Assembly (NCBI GenBank): GCA_002105175.1
Contig: MCGE01000015.1
Coordinates: 868,001 to 932,000, forward strand
DNA length: 64,000 nt
DNA from: Absidia repens
Taxonomy: Eukaryota > Mucoromycota > Mucoromycetes > Mucorales > Cunninghamellaceae
Reading direction: 5' to 3'
Below the pieces are notes generated by a model. It saw only the letters and a program-made list of their open reading frames with translations, was not told the origin of the DNA and made no database searches. The position numbers and the translations under genes were made by a program. Positions 1-10,452 of this stretch are shown piece by piece; positions within the stretch are counted from its first letter, which is position 1, and each line of letters begins with the position of its first letter.

Positions 1-950
1 ATGGCTCGTGTAGGTGGTCATCATGAGATCGAGGTAAGGCCCCGAAAAAAAAAAAGAGGAAGGAGGGGAATAGCATGGGGATTTACCTTTTTTTTTGTGG
101 TGGTATCATCCTAGCTTCTTGCAAAAGAATCCACTGTCCCTGTAATCAATGCATTATCATCCAAGTATCATCCTACCCAAATTTTAGCGGATTTAATGAC
201 CATGCATGAATACATCCATCATCGTGACCATCCTGTTGATAGCGATCAATACACTGCACATACACAGCATCCTCGGGAAACATTACCAGGGTTGAAGGTA
301 GCATGGGTGGGGGATGCTAATAATATTATTCAAGAAATATTGGTGGCATTTCCAAAAGTTGGTATAAGCGTTACGGTAGCAGCTCCAGAAGGATACGTAT
401 GTGACGAGGATGTGATTGCTATCGCCAAAGCGGATGCTCAAAAGACAGGTGCTTCCTTATCGTTTACCACCAATCCCGAAGAAGCTGTTAAGGATGCAGA
501 CATTATCATCACTGATACATGGTAAGAACGTTTTACCCCTCTTCCTTAAAAGAAAGAGGTATGGCAATACAGCTAGGCTCACTTCTTTTTTTTTTTTTTT
601 AGGATCAGTATGGGTCAAGAAGAGGAAAAAGCGAAACGCTTAAAAGAATTTGAAGGATATCAAGTGACCATGGACTTAGCTAAACGTGGTGCAGCGAAAC
701 CAAATTGGCGATTTATGCATTGCCTTCCTCGCAAACCGGAAGAAGTAGATGATGAGGTGAGTAAATATTGGATAGAAAAAAAAAAAAAAAAAAGATTTAG
801 CTACATGCTAATTATTTTGGTCGTACTTATTTTTTGCTGTAGGTATTTTACTCAGATCGATCGCTTGTGTTCCCTGAAGCAGAAAATAGAAAATGGACCA
901 TCTTATCGGTAATAGATCGATTGATTGTCAAAGGTGGTTTTTCTTCATAA
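1..950 (+). CDS. ornithine carbamoyltransferase, 3' part (partial)
   Basis: Ornithine transcarbamylase joins ornithine and carbamoyl phosphate to give citrulline in arginine synthesis; in most fungi it is mitochondrial. Exons read 1-33, 115-521, 603-756 and 843-950, giving 233 residues and a TAA stop at 948-950. The ATG at position 1 is an internal methionine: the sequence enters in the middle of the family alignment ([10 protein letters not shown], then [20 protein letters not shown]), so the carbamoyl-phosphate-binding N-terminal half lies outside the window. The ornithine-binding half is intact, with the GLKVAWVGD strand, the SMG loop after DTW, and the HCLPRK motif whose Cys is the conserved ornithine-site cysteine. 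The end is [16 protein letters not shown], as in other OTCs. Introns are short with GTAAG/GTGAGT donors. Identification is firm; localisation is inferred because the N-terminus is missing. Confidence 0.93.
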
Positions 951-1540
951 TCACCTTCCCTCGTCGTCCAATAGAAAAATAAAAAAAACTATGAAGCGCT
1001 TTCTTTAATTACCATTCACATAAATAAACAAATCGACTCCCCTTTTTTTTTCTTTTCACAATTGTGGCAGCCCCGCCCCATTTTAATTTTTATTCCGCAC
1101 TGCGCCCATCCATTATTTTATATGAATCAAAATAGTATGTCCTCTACATCACATCCATATTCTGCAAGGCAATAGAATGGGAAACAAAATTTTGATAGAA
1201 TAATTTATTGATAAATAGAAGAAGGAGAAAACTTATATACAAAATGTATACTATAAAGTGGTAACTGAGGTACCAGCATTGATATAATAAGAAGGGTAGC
1301 AGCAAATCAATGTGCGAACAAAAATTTTTTCTTGCAGGGGTCGTCTCGCTGTAAGTTGTCAGAAGATTCCAAAATAGTAATGTTGTTGTAACCTGATGGT
1401 GGACTTGTGATAGTTTCAATAGGTGGAACCTATGCCGTATGGAAGTTTGTGGAAAAGGACACAAGACAGCAATAGTTGTCAGAGGACATGAATGATAAAC
1501 GAAGGAGTAATGGGGGAAAAAAAACTTCTCACAAAAACTG
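951..1540. other. intergenic stretch, no gene seen
   Basis: Downstream region of the OTC gene. An AATAAA at 978-983 lies 28 bases after the stop and another at 1023-1028; either could serve as poly(A) signal. The remaining open frames are low-complexity and match nothing recognised. Confidence 0.5.
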
Positions 1541-2350
1541 TTTTTAAATCCCGCCCACGTGAATATTTGTTTACTCCCAAATTTTTTTTCGCTCGCCCTT
1601 TTCTTTTTCTCTTTTCATTTTTTTTTTTCTCTCGCTCATTCAACTTCTATGGGGTTATTTTGGACCTAGAATTGTATCAGGATTAGTTTAGAAGCGTTTT
1701 CAGCTCAGGGATTACAAGATGCATGGGGAAACCCTTTCATTTTGGATTCAGGATTTTGGAACCACCAATAGTTGGTTTCTTGCAGCCTTCATTAGCATAG
1801 TTTAGTGTTAGCTTGTATGTATATCGGAATAAAATTGTCTCTTTTTCTTTGCTTCAATGAAAAAATGACCCATTAGCCTCTCTCTCTCTCATATCTTTTG
1901 CAATAGTATCCTTGCTTATTACCATGACACACCGTATGATTAATGATGATCAATGTTATGCTTCAATGGCACACATCCCTTCAATCCATCTCATGTGTCG
2001 TACAGCATACTAGCTCCCATTTTACAGTTGTCCCTTTAGATCAGTGTTGACCATTCTTCAAATCTCACAAATTGTCTTCGTCATGCTCTCACCATTCAAA
2101 CCCTTATTGCAATGAGTCCCTCTCACCGCCATTTAGTTTAGTATGTACCCATATTGCTTCCAATAAAGCATATCCTTTATATTTATTTATCTAATACCCG
2201 CCGAATGTTGAGAAATTCTCTTTGTTGTAGTTATTTTGTGAATGTGTCCTATGAATCACCCTCATCCTGTTTCCTTTTTCTAGTTTACCCACTCCTCCTC
2301 CTTCTCCTCCAAGGCGGAGCAGCGACTGCTTTGCCCGTTCTAGGTCACAC
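1541..2350 (+). repeat. dispersed repeat R, copy 1
   Basis: Non-coding repeat also found near 14583-15420 (+), 22750-23445 (-) and 51965-52440 (-). It opens with an AAATCCCGCCCACGTG block (CACGTG at 1556-1561), then a C/T-rich stretch, then the best-conserved core around 1640-1815 containing CAACTTCTATGGGGTTA, GCTCAGGGATTACAAGATG and TTTTGGATTCAGGATT, then TTAGTTTAGTGT and an AATAAAAT. Weaker similarity to copy 2 runs on to about 2350 (TTTTCTAGTTTACCCAC). No conserved open frame spans it. Outer borders are approximate. Confidence 0.8.
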
Positions 2351-3310
2351 ACAAAAGAACCATGAATATTTTTTCCCATCTTTAGCATAAAGGGCAAATG
2401 TATCTTCATTTCATGCACACTGACCAGCTCATTTTTTTTCTTTTTTAATAGATTGTCTAGAACATCTTGGACAAATCAAATGCAGATCCATGAAAAAAAA
2501 AATGCGATACTCCTAAGTGGATGGCAATCCATCTATGGACAAGGGCATATAAATAATCAGGGATAGGACGATCCTTTCGTTGTTTTTTTTGACGCAGGAA
2601 TAGGATGAGCATGGTGGTTCGAGAATATTAGGGGTCGGCTTTTTTTTTTTAATGGACGCCATTAGACTGAGCAGTCTGCGGTTAACAAAAAAGTGTGGAA
2701 AGGAAGGAAAAGGGAGAGGAATATACTTGTACTGGTTTGTTTTTGCTGATTAGGTAACCTTGCGGTTTATTTGATATTGCATGATGGATTGACCAGGCCT
2801 ACCGTAGTGAATGGATTTTCATCTTGCAACTCAACATACCTCTGGATTCAATTCTTCATAACAATGCATTGATCTTCCTTCGCCGTTGTGTTTTTTTTTT
2901 GAATTGCCTGCACCACGACGATTCTATGCAAACGTGACACATCATACTTCTCCCTATTGTCATTATTAAAAGTAAGTAATATGCTCAAAAAAAGAAATGG
3001 TACAAATGTAGTGTTGCAGGTAGTCATCAACGGTTCTTATTTTTATAGCATATGTGTTATTTGGCCACGATAGTAAGATGCAAGGATAGAATAGATATAT
3101 TTTTATATGTGTGTAGAAATAATGGTATGGTTTTTATGTATACTGTAGAATAGTAATAATTTATATGAACAAACAATAAAATAGTGATTTTAATCAAACA
3201 GGCATTACAAAATTGTGAGGGTTGGGAAATAGACAAGTGAATACTCAGAGGAAGAATGATGTGTATCCAACGAGATTATGTATGAGATTTTTTGTTGTTG
3301 TTTTTTTGGT
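2351..3310. other. intergenic stretch, no gene seen
   Basis: AT-rich spacer between repeat R copy 1 and the secreted-protein gene. It holds scattered T tracts and a B-box-like GGTTCGAGAAT near 2612 followed by a T tract, judged too weak to call an RNA gene. The 3' UTR of the gene at 3311 must lie at its right end. Confidence 0.4.
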
Positions 3311-3846
3311 TTAATTGTCTTTTTTCTTGCCACCTTTGCCTTTTGATTCGCCACCAGCACTTGGATTGCATCCGTCGGTGTCTTTCACACACCACTTCAT
3401 ATCAATGACACCTATTTCAAAGGCAGCCAATTTTTTAAAAACAGCTGGGGTCAAATCCAAGGATTCTAAAAAAAAAAAAAAAAAAAAAAGGACCATAACG
3501 GGTTTGTTTAGGGAGGACGAACCTTGTATTGTTGTTGTTTGGTTAAACTTACTGTCTTGACATCCTGGACAAGCGTCAGTAATAGTGGCTTCCGTGCTTT
3601 TTCCGTCATAAAAAATTATCACTTTTTTAAAGCACCAATCACTTTTAGAATTTTCATCGCCGTACTGATGTAGATTCTAATTTGTGAAAAGAAAGGGGTA
3701 ACATTAGCATTATAAAAATAAAAAAGATGTCATGTTTTGATATATTGTGTGTCTTACTAATGCAACAATTGTACTCTGATCATCTTCGTGAGGACCACAA
3801 GCACCTATTTGAAAATGAAGCACGGTCACTATCCCCTGTAAACTTG

Positions 3847-3881
<35 letters not shown>

Positions 3882-4055
3882 GGAGGTCTACTTACCAGTA
3901 TCGCCACCCTCTTGCTTTGGACTGAAAAAAGTAGCTTTTCCAGTGAACATGCCGGTCAATCGTACGAGAGCTCCCTTTAATCCACGTTCTTCAACAGGCG
4001 CTGGTTGAACAGCCATGATGAGCATGACGAATAAATAACACAAAGAGGAGAGCAT
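3311..4055 (-). CDS. small secreted double-psi beta-barrel (expansin/barwin-like) protein
   Basis: Exons on the minus strand are 4055-3896, 3804-3758, 3676-3553 and 3465-3311, giving 161 residues. The start at 4055 is chosen because it opens a good signal peptide (MLSSLCYLFVMLIMAVQPA). The mature part has the RlpA/expansin domain-1 signature: GKATFFSP, a TGACG element, STIVAL, then TEATITDACPGC, SLDLTPAVF and IDMKWCV near the end, followed by a short Gly/Ser/Lys-rich tail ending KKKDN. Such proteins lack a cellulose-binding domain and are thought to loosen or bind cell-wall polysaccharide without hydrolysing it; that role is family knowledge, not shown here. Six cysteines in the mature protein suit a disulfide-bonded fold. 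Unspliced frames pass through long A/T tracts in introns 1 and 3, which hides this gene from simple ORF calling. Confidence 0.85.
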
Positions 4056-4134
4056 CACAATAAAAATAAATCAGAGCAAAAAAAAAAAAAAAAAAATACC
4101 AAGGTGATAAAACATGATGGAAAATGAACGCCGT

Positions 4135-4143
4135 CTTTATATA
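4135..4143 (-). promoter_or_regulatory. TATA box of the secreted-protein gene
   Basis: On the minus strand this reads TATATAAAG, about 80 bases upstream of the chosen ATG at 4055, a reasonable distance for a fungal TATA element with a short leader. Prediction from sequence only. Confidence 0.5.
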
Positions 4144-5366
4144 GTCGAGACTCAAGTTTAAAGTTTTGTAGTGCAAAAAAGAAAATCCACTATTGATTCT
4201 AGGAGTTATGATTTGAATGAAAGGGATGAAAAAAGAAAAAGAATTAGGTGGTTTGGAATAACAAAGGGGGTGTCTCGGCTTTGGTGGGTTGACTAACTAA
4301 AAAAAAAAAAAAAAAAAAAAAAAAGGAGGGGACAAAGCAACTGGGCAGTGGCAAAGAACCTTATGGTGAAAAAAAAAAATCTTAGCTTCCACTTGATTGT
4401 CGTTATTATAAAATATAAAAGAGACTTTTAAATGATGATGACGATGAAGATGCCATTTTTTTGACCTTTTTGCACACCATCAATGCACCGCGGTGTTTGA
4501 AAATATTTGTTGACAAAGCAAATACATTCCTCTCTCTCTTTCTCTTTGTTTTCATATTTGTTGAAAATGTACCAAGTACTTTTTCGATGATGCATTTTCA
4601 TAAAGTAGCTGTACATAGCCCCTGGACCTTCTAATTTCCCAACTTTATGTGATCATAAAAAATGAGCAGAGTTTTCCATGTATGTAAGGATTTCTGCCCA
4701 GTGGATATATATCCATAGTTGGAAGGAGGGCTCATCTTTTAAGTAGTACTGTACGATATAGTACAGCAGATTATGCCGCTAGCCACAATCTTGGAACTGG
4801 AGGCTAAAAAAAAGGAGTGGCTAAATAAATAAAGAAAAAAAAAAAAAAAAGGAGGTTAGTTGAAACGGGGTAGATTAGAAAAATAAATTCAATGGTATCC
4901 AAAACATACAATATCATAGTCATGTTAATATCATATATTATTCCTGATATTTGAGTGATATTAAAATGAACGTGTTAAAATAGTCACTTTTGTCTTCTGT
5001 TTCAAGAAAAGCACAAAATTGTTTATTGACATGCCATTACTTACCACTTTAGCAAAATGATGTGCAATTTCTCGAGAATTTGCTTTAGTTTTTAGTATGT
5101 AATCCCATTTACCTGATCAAAGTCCGAGAATATTTTCTTTTTGGGTCGATCCAATCTTCTGAAAAATGGATCGTACAATAGGTACTTCAACTTTGATTTG
5201 AGGTAATAAAAACAGGCATACGGCGGGGATTGGATAATTGAGAAGACAGGGACAGGGACATATAATAAAACTTTGGTGTCACTCAGTCACACTTTTTTTT
5301 TTTTTTTTTTTTTTTGGTGTACTGAAAATTTCTTCTTTTCTATTGTGTACATGGTGCTTTTGCCTT
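4144..5366. other. intergenic, promoter side of two divergent genes
   Basis: Region between the start of the secreted-protein gene (minus) and the start of the CUE/CCCH gene (plus). It contains A tracts at about 4300-4324 and 4834-4850, both followed by GG, and a long T tract at about 5293-5315 just upstream of the CUE/CCCH gene. No further gene is supported. Confidence 0.45.
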
Positions 5367-7174
5367 ATGACCGATTCATCAAGGTTACATTCAAACTGGA
5401 AAACCCCGTTTCTCTTTTCTCCTCAGTATGTATTATATATATATATATGTCACACATCTTTTATTTCCTTTAAAATGGTATGCTAACAAATCTTTGTTAG
5501 TGACGGTCCCTCTCTGGAAGACTTGACAGTAAGTGAAGCTTTCATCTACCTTTTTTTAAGCTCCCTTGTTACCTTTTTACTCATACTATATATGTATTGC
5601 TTTCTTTGATATTCAACTATTTAGTTATTGGCATCATCAAAGTGCAATAGTACTACTACCCCTCTACCACGACCTTTGCCTTCCTCCTCTCCATATCAAA
5701 CGCAGGTTCTTCGACATACTTCATTCCAACCTTTTGACCCTTTCAATGCAGATATACTGGAAAATACCAGTGCCAAAGATGCCGACCTGGATGAATTGTC
5801 CAATTTCCTTAGCAGACAGTTTTTAGATGATGTGGACGCCGACACCCTTCCCACCACCAAGAACATATCATCCATTACTACGAGCGTCTCCATCCAGAGT
5901 TATTCCCCAACCGATACCGCTTGGCGCTTGGACGGTGGTGAAAAAATCAGAAAGCCATGGTCGCCTTCTTTCCATGCCACTAGTCATTTGACCTCTTCCT
6001 CCACCTCTTCGCAAACAACGCTCTTATCACAACAAGATGATGATACCGATAACACCAATGGCGGCAGGAACACGAATATCAGCAATAGTAGGACTAACGA
6101 ATTACTATCAACACCATCACCTCCAACAGCAACATGGTGGGATCGTTATGGAAACGATTCTGAATTCGACCCTACGTTACCATTTTATCAAGGCGATCAA
6201 GAGAACAGCAGCACGGCGGTGGATTTACCAGGAACAATAAATTCAGCAACTTGCGACAATAACAGAAGAATGGAATTGGATGGTGGTGATAATGGAAAGC
6301 AACAGCAACGGCAACAACAGCCACAAGAACTTGATATGACCATGGTGGCATTGAAGAAACTTGCCACCCTCTTTCCGCATCTCGATGAAAAGGAACTGGG
6401 ACAGACGTTAGCGGCGCTTGATTATGATATTGAACGTACGATTGAAACTTTACTGCCTGCTCCGCCGTCGCCACAATGTGGAACCGCAGGAATCACATCG
6501 ACATCGACAACACCGCCAGCAATCATGTCCACTGTACCAGCCACAGTCACAGCCACAGCCACAGCCACAGGACCCAAGGTCCACCTGATCAAATCACCCA
6601 TCCCATCTACTTCACCACCACTACGATCACCAACGCAACCAGCAGTACCAGCGGCAGCAGCAACAGCTATTAGTTTACCGAAAAAACGTCAAGTGTGTCG
6701 ACATTATCTTGCAGGAGATTGCTATCGAAAGGATTGTTGGTTTGCTCATGATTTGGATGTGAAACCTTGTAAATTCTGGTAAGCTGGGGGATTGGAGGAG
6801 CGAGGACGTGAAGGCAGACGAAGGGAGAGAGGATGGGTTAAAAAACTTGATGGTTTACTGATTTATTATTTTACTTGATTAGGTTACAAGGATCATGCTT
6901 GAAAGGTGATACATGTGAATTTGCTCATAGTCTAAAAGAGATGGAACAAGTGGCCGATTATCATCAGCAGCAGCAACAGTATCAACAGATATCGAATAGT
7001 AGTGGCAGCGGTCATCATCATTCATCACAGCTCGATCATCGACAGCAGTGTCATCACCAACAACAAGATCAACACTATACTCCAACCACAGTGGTCGAGT
7101 TTCCTATATTGATAGCTAGATCCAATAGAAAATCAAAAAAATCTCACAATAAAAAAAAATCATTTAAAAAGTAG
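5367..7174 (+). CDS. CUE-domain and tandem CCCH zinc-finger protein
   Basis: Exons 5367-5425, 5501-5528, 5625-6778 and 6883-7174 give 510 residues. The first ATG in a frame that splices cleanly into the long exon is 5367 (MTDSSRLHSN); exon 2 has only 28 bases. The N-terminal half is Ser/Thr-rich and disordered. Residues about 268-308 (VALKKLATLFPHLDEKEL...) form a CUE/UBA-like helical domain, a ubiquitin-binding fold. Two CCCH fingers follow: CRHYLAGDCYRKDCWFAH (C-x7-C-x4-C-x3-H) and CKFWLQGSCLKGDTCEFAH (C-x7-C-x5-C-x3-H); the last intron splits the second finger after its first cysteine. The tail is His/Gln-rich and ends in a basic cluster. CCCH pairs of this kind usually bind RNA; CUE plus CCCH suggests an RNA-binding factor linked to ubiquitin, but the specific role is unknown. 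Confidence 0.82.
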
Positions 7175-8067
7175 AATATCGAAACTGGTTGTCTTTTTTG
7201 TCGTGTTATGTCTCTGATTTTTGCATTTGTATTTGTTTTGGGGATGTGTGAGATTGTGTGTATGACTAGGGGTTATATGATAGATTGTGTGTCTGTCTTC
7301 GATGTTTACATGCTTTAATGTGCATTTATACCGTATGTGTATGTTGGTTTATGCCTTGGATATGTGCATATATTGATGAAACAATGGATTTTGATCGGGC
7401 AATCGATGGTATATATATATTTGTATGTTTTGTATATATGATTATATCGTTCCATCATGATATTTTACTATATTCTTGTCCCTTTATTTTTCTGTAAAAA
7501 GCTCCCCGGCCATCCCTCGAGTTTGGCAGAATAATGTTTCTATTATTAAAACGTTGCAAACTCCGCAGTAGACTGATAGGATGTGAAAAAAAGAAAAATT
7601 TCCCATCCATTCGTGAAGATCACATCTGATTGGAGAAGAAAATGATTGTCGGGCAAGCGGGCGTTTTGTTAAACAGAAACTAAACCAATTATGGAAGACA
7701 CCTCATTTGATTTTATATAATCATTCGTACGTCATGGCTCTGATTTCATTCTTTTTTTTTTTAATAATAATTGATGATGTAGTGTGTCAGATAAATGATC
7801 ATCCTCCTCTTTAATAGGGATCGTAAGTTGAAAAGAAAAAGGGGAGCTTTTTTTACTGGATAGGTTTGTGTGTCATTTGGATAAATGGTTAACTGGTCCC
7901 TTGAAATTAACAATCAAAGGGGAGAGATGATCGTGGATCGGTGTTCCAAAAACCAAATAAAAAAAAAAGCTATAAAGGTTTTTTTTCTGCATTCTCTTTC
8001 TTTTCCTTTTCTCTCTCTCTCTCTGTCTCTCCTTTATTTTAACTCTGTGATATTCATTGTACTTGTC
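7175..8067. other. intergenic, 3' UTR and promoter region
   Basis: Between the CUE/CCCH gene and the Con7-like gene. It includes GT-rich and AT-rich stretches near 7200-7450 and a pyrimidine-rich leader (CTCTCTCT) at about 7995-8040 just upstream of the next ATG, typical of fungal 5' UTRs. No gene seen. Confidence 0.45.
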
Positions 8068-9330
8068 ATGTCTTCTCACCCTTCATCATACTATCCCAGT
8101 AACGATCAACCTGTATTATTTTCTCATCATTACTCATCACCAAAACTGGATTATCTTCCTCCTTTATCACAGCTGTTAACTGACAACACTACTACTACTG
8201 ATGCTATTGCTGATGTCTCTGTACCTCCAACTCCAACAACAATAGCTGCAACCTCTGTTCCCTCCAATATGATGAAAAACGAACAAATGGTCCCAGGAGT
8301 AGCTTACTATACACAACCTCCATCCACTATTCTCTCCAACAGTGATTCTCCCCTTACATCAGTCGACTTGTTCACACCGACAACAGCATCCGCAGTAACA
8401 ACAGCAACAGCAACAGCAGCCGATATCGCCAATGATTCTTCCAATATGCTTACTACAGTACCACAGTCCATACCAGATCCCTCTTCCATGTACATGAATG
8501 ATCCTGTCACTGCCGCTACCGCTGCTGCCATACACACAAATATGATCTATGATCCTAATGTTTCTTCAGCTTTATCAACATCAACATCATCTATGGATCC
8601 ATTACTATCAACCACTTCAACCACATCTCTTGTTGGAAACACAATGTGCCCATCAACCTTACCACCAACACCAATACCATTTTTCTATTCAAACACTACT
8701 GCTTACGATAGCAACAACAACACCAACAACAACAACAGCCAAAGTCGACATCGCCAGGCTTCTACCTCAAGCAATTCATCAGCAGACAACAAGGCATACT
8801 CGTTTGTATCCATCCCTGGTATGAATCAACGCAAACGACCTCGACGAAGATATGATGAAATTGAACGATTGTATCATTGTACTTTCTCTGGTTGCAAGAA
8901 ATCGTATGGTACTTTGAATCATCTCAACAGCCATGTCCTTATGCAAAATCATGTAAGTAAATCAAACCAAAAATAACAATGACGATGGGATTCTGGTTTT
9001 TTTTTTTGTTTTTTGTTTTTGTTTATTGACTTTTTATTATTATTATTCTTATTATTCAAACAGGGGCCGAAACGACATCCATCCGAATTCAAGGAAATGC
9101 GAAAAGAATGGCGCCGACAAAGGAAACAGAGGGAGGAACAGAGAAAACAGGCTGAAAAATCCAACAAACAACAACAAGAACAGCAACAGCAGATTTTACA
9201 ACAACATCCTTTACCACCACAACAGCAACAACAACTCCAGCCTACTTTGACGACTGCTTTCCACCCCCCCTCCTCTTATATTCCTACAAACTTCCCATTA
9301 CAATCAATGCCGTTATCTGGATTTTATTAG
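8068..9330 (+). CDS. Con7-like C2H2 zinc-finger transcription factor
   Basis: Exons 8068-8952 and 9064-9330 give 383 residues. The ATG at 8068 (MSSHPSSYYP) follows a pyrimidine-rich leader; a longer frame upstream has only a repetitive hydrophobic stretch and is rejected. The first 250 residues are Ser/Thr/Ala-rich with PPTP motifs, typical of an activation region. The diagnostic block is RRRYDEIERLYHC, the single C2H2 finger CTFSGCKKSYGTLNHLNSHV, the intron, then GPKRHPSEFKEMRKEWRRQR. This arrangement (YDEIER, one finger with GTLNHLN, then a GPKR..EFKE..K.W basic helix) is that of the fungal Con7 group, which controls cell-wall and morphogenesis genes in plant-pathogenic ascomycetes. The C-terminus is a Gln-rich coiled coil. 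Nuclear localisation is inferred. Confidence 0.85.
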
Positions 9331-9486
9331 TTCATTCTCTTTCTCTCTCTTTTCACCATCTTGTTTATTTGTATATTCTCATTTCCGCCACACACTCCCA
9401 CATTTATACATTAGTGTTGTTATCATTTGTCACTCTTACTTTTCCATCCAAATTCCCCATTTATAGCATATCCATTTTATATTCTG

Positions 9487-9492
9487 AATAAA
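9487..9492 (+). terminator. poly(A) signal AATAAA, Con7-like gene
   Basis: AATAAA 157 bases after the stop at 9330, the only canonical hexamer close by on this strand. Confidence 0.5.
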
Positions 9493-9950
9493 ATTGTCTC
9501 AACTTCAAACAAATATGTATATATCTTTTATATGGTGTCTCTTTTTTTTTTTTTCTTTATGTACCGTACAGAAAAATGATGATGCTCTGTGTGGATTTAT
9601 TATATGTAGGCAAGGCAGAAATATGCGATCTTCAACATAACAGGGAGCTATTTGCTATACCGGTTTTGATCTCGTTCTATAATGTATATACATAAAGTAT
9701 CGTATCATAAAATAAAAGGCTATTTTTGTGTAAAGTTCAAAGATCGGAAGATCGTGCGACTTGTACATTGACTGATATATTTGGTTTGGTTCACTTTTTT
9801 TTTTTTTACCCCATGTTTCAGTATGGCCTTGGCAATCTATATAATATATTTATGTTCTAACCATTTATTTACTTGATGGCCTATTAGTTTTGATTGCTTT
9901 TCTGCATGATTTTACCCCCACGTGCTTATGAGCTTTTCATCATGTTTTAT

Positions 9951-10021
9951 CCAAGCTGGTGTAGCTTAGTTAGTTATCATGTCTTACGACATGAACGACA
10001 ATTTGAATTCCGCCATCTTGA
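9951..10021 (+). pseudogene. degenerate tRNA-Val-like sequence
   Basis: This 71-base stretch contains GGTGTAGCTTAGTTAGTTATCATGTCTTACGACAT, closely resembling the D-arm to anticodon-arm part of eukaryotic valine tRNAs (GGTGTAGT..GGTTATCA), with TAC at the anticodon position. Its ends (CCAAGCT and ATCTTGA) can form 5 of 7 acceptor pairs. The T-loop region (AATTTGAATTC) departs from the GGTTCGANNCC B box, and the anticodon loop is short. It is best read as a tRNA relic or the head of an old tRNA-derived SINE, not a working tRNA. Confidence 0.3.
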
Positions 10022-10452
10022 CGGTTGATGATGATTCTCTGGATTGCTATAGTTTCATCATCACTGGTTCGGACATTTAAATCTTCACTGACCTCAGATA
10101 TAGCTGTAGAATGAGATCCTTGAAAAAAGCATTTGTTATTTTTATTCTACGTTACACTGTAAAATAAAAATGTCAGGCATTTATATATGTAAATATATAT
10201 GTATGTATATATAAAATTACACATACAAAAATCGGGTTGAACGAAAATGCGGGCTCAAGGACGCGACGCCTGTTGTAAGGGATGGGTGTCGCCATAAAAA
10301 GTTAAACATCCGCCCTATGATTCGTTCATCTAGGTTAAATTCATGCGCACGACTTTTTTAAGCGAGTCACTCGTAAAATAAGATTTATTCCTTTTTTCTA
10401 TTTTCTTTTTTTACTCACACACTTTATTTTTCTTCTTCCTTAAAAAACAGTT

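Larger units (their letters stand above)
9331..10452. other. intergenic, 3' UTR of Con7-like gene and RanBPM promoter
   Basis: Holds the Con7-like poly(A) signal, a degenerate tRNA-like stretch at 9951-10021 and a GC-richer block at about 10230-10360 upstream of the next ATG. No open frame of interest. Confidence 0.45.

Noticed and set aside
2600..2655. B-box-like GGTTCGAGAAT followed by a T tract, possible Pol III gene
   Set aside because: No A box at the right distance and no cloverleaf; the last two consensus C positions are missing.
7885..8067. N-terminal extension of the Con7-like frame upstream of 8068
   Set aside because: It encodes a Leu/Ser repeat from a CTCTCT leader and has no similarity to the family; treated as 5' UTR.
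10025..10095. Box C/D snoRNA-like pattern (ATGATGA ... CTGA)
   Set aside because: Terminal stem is only about three pairs, and no rRNA-complementary guide next to the D box could be recognised by eye.
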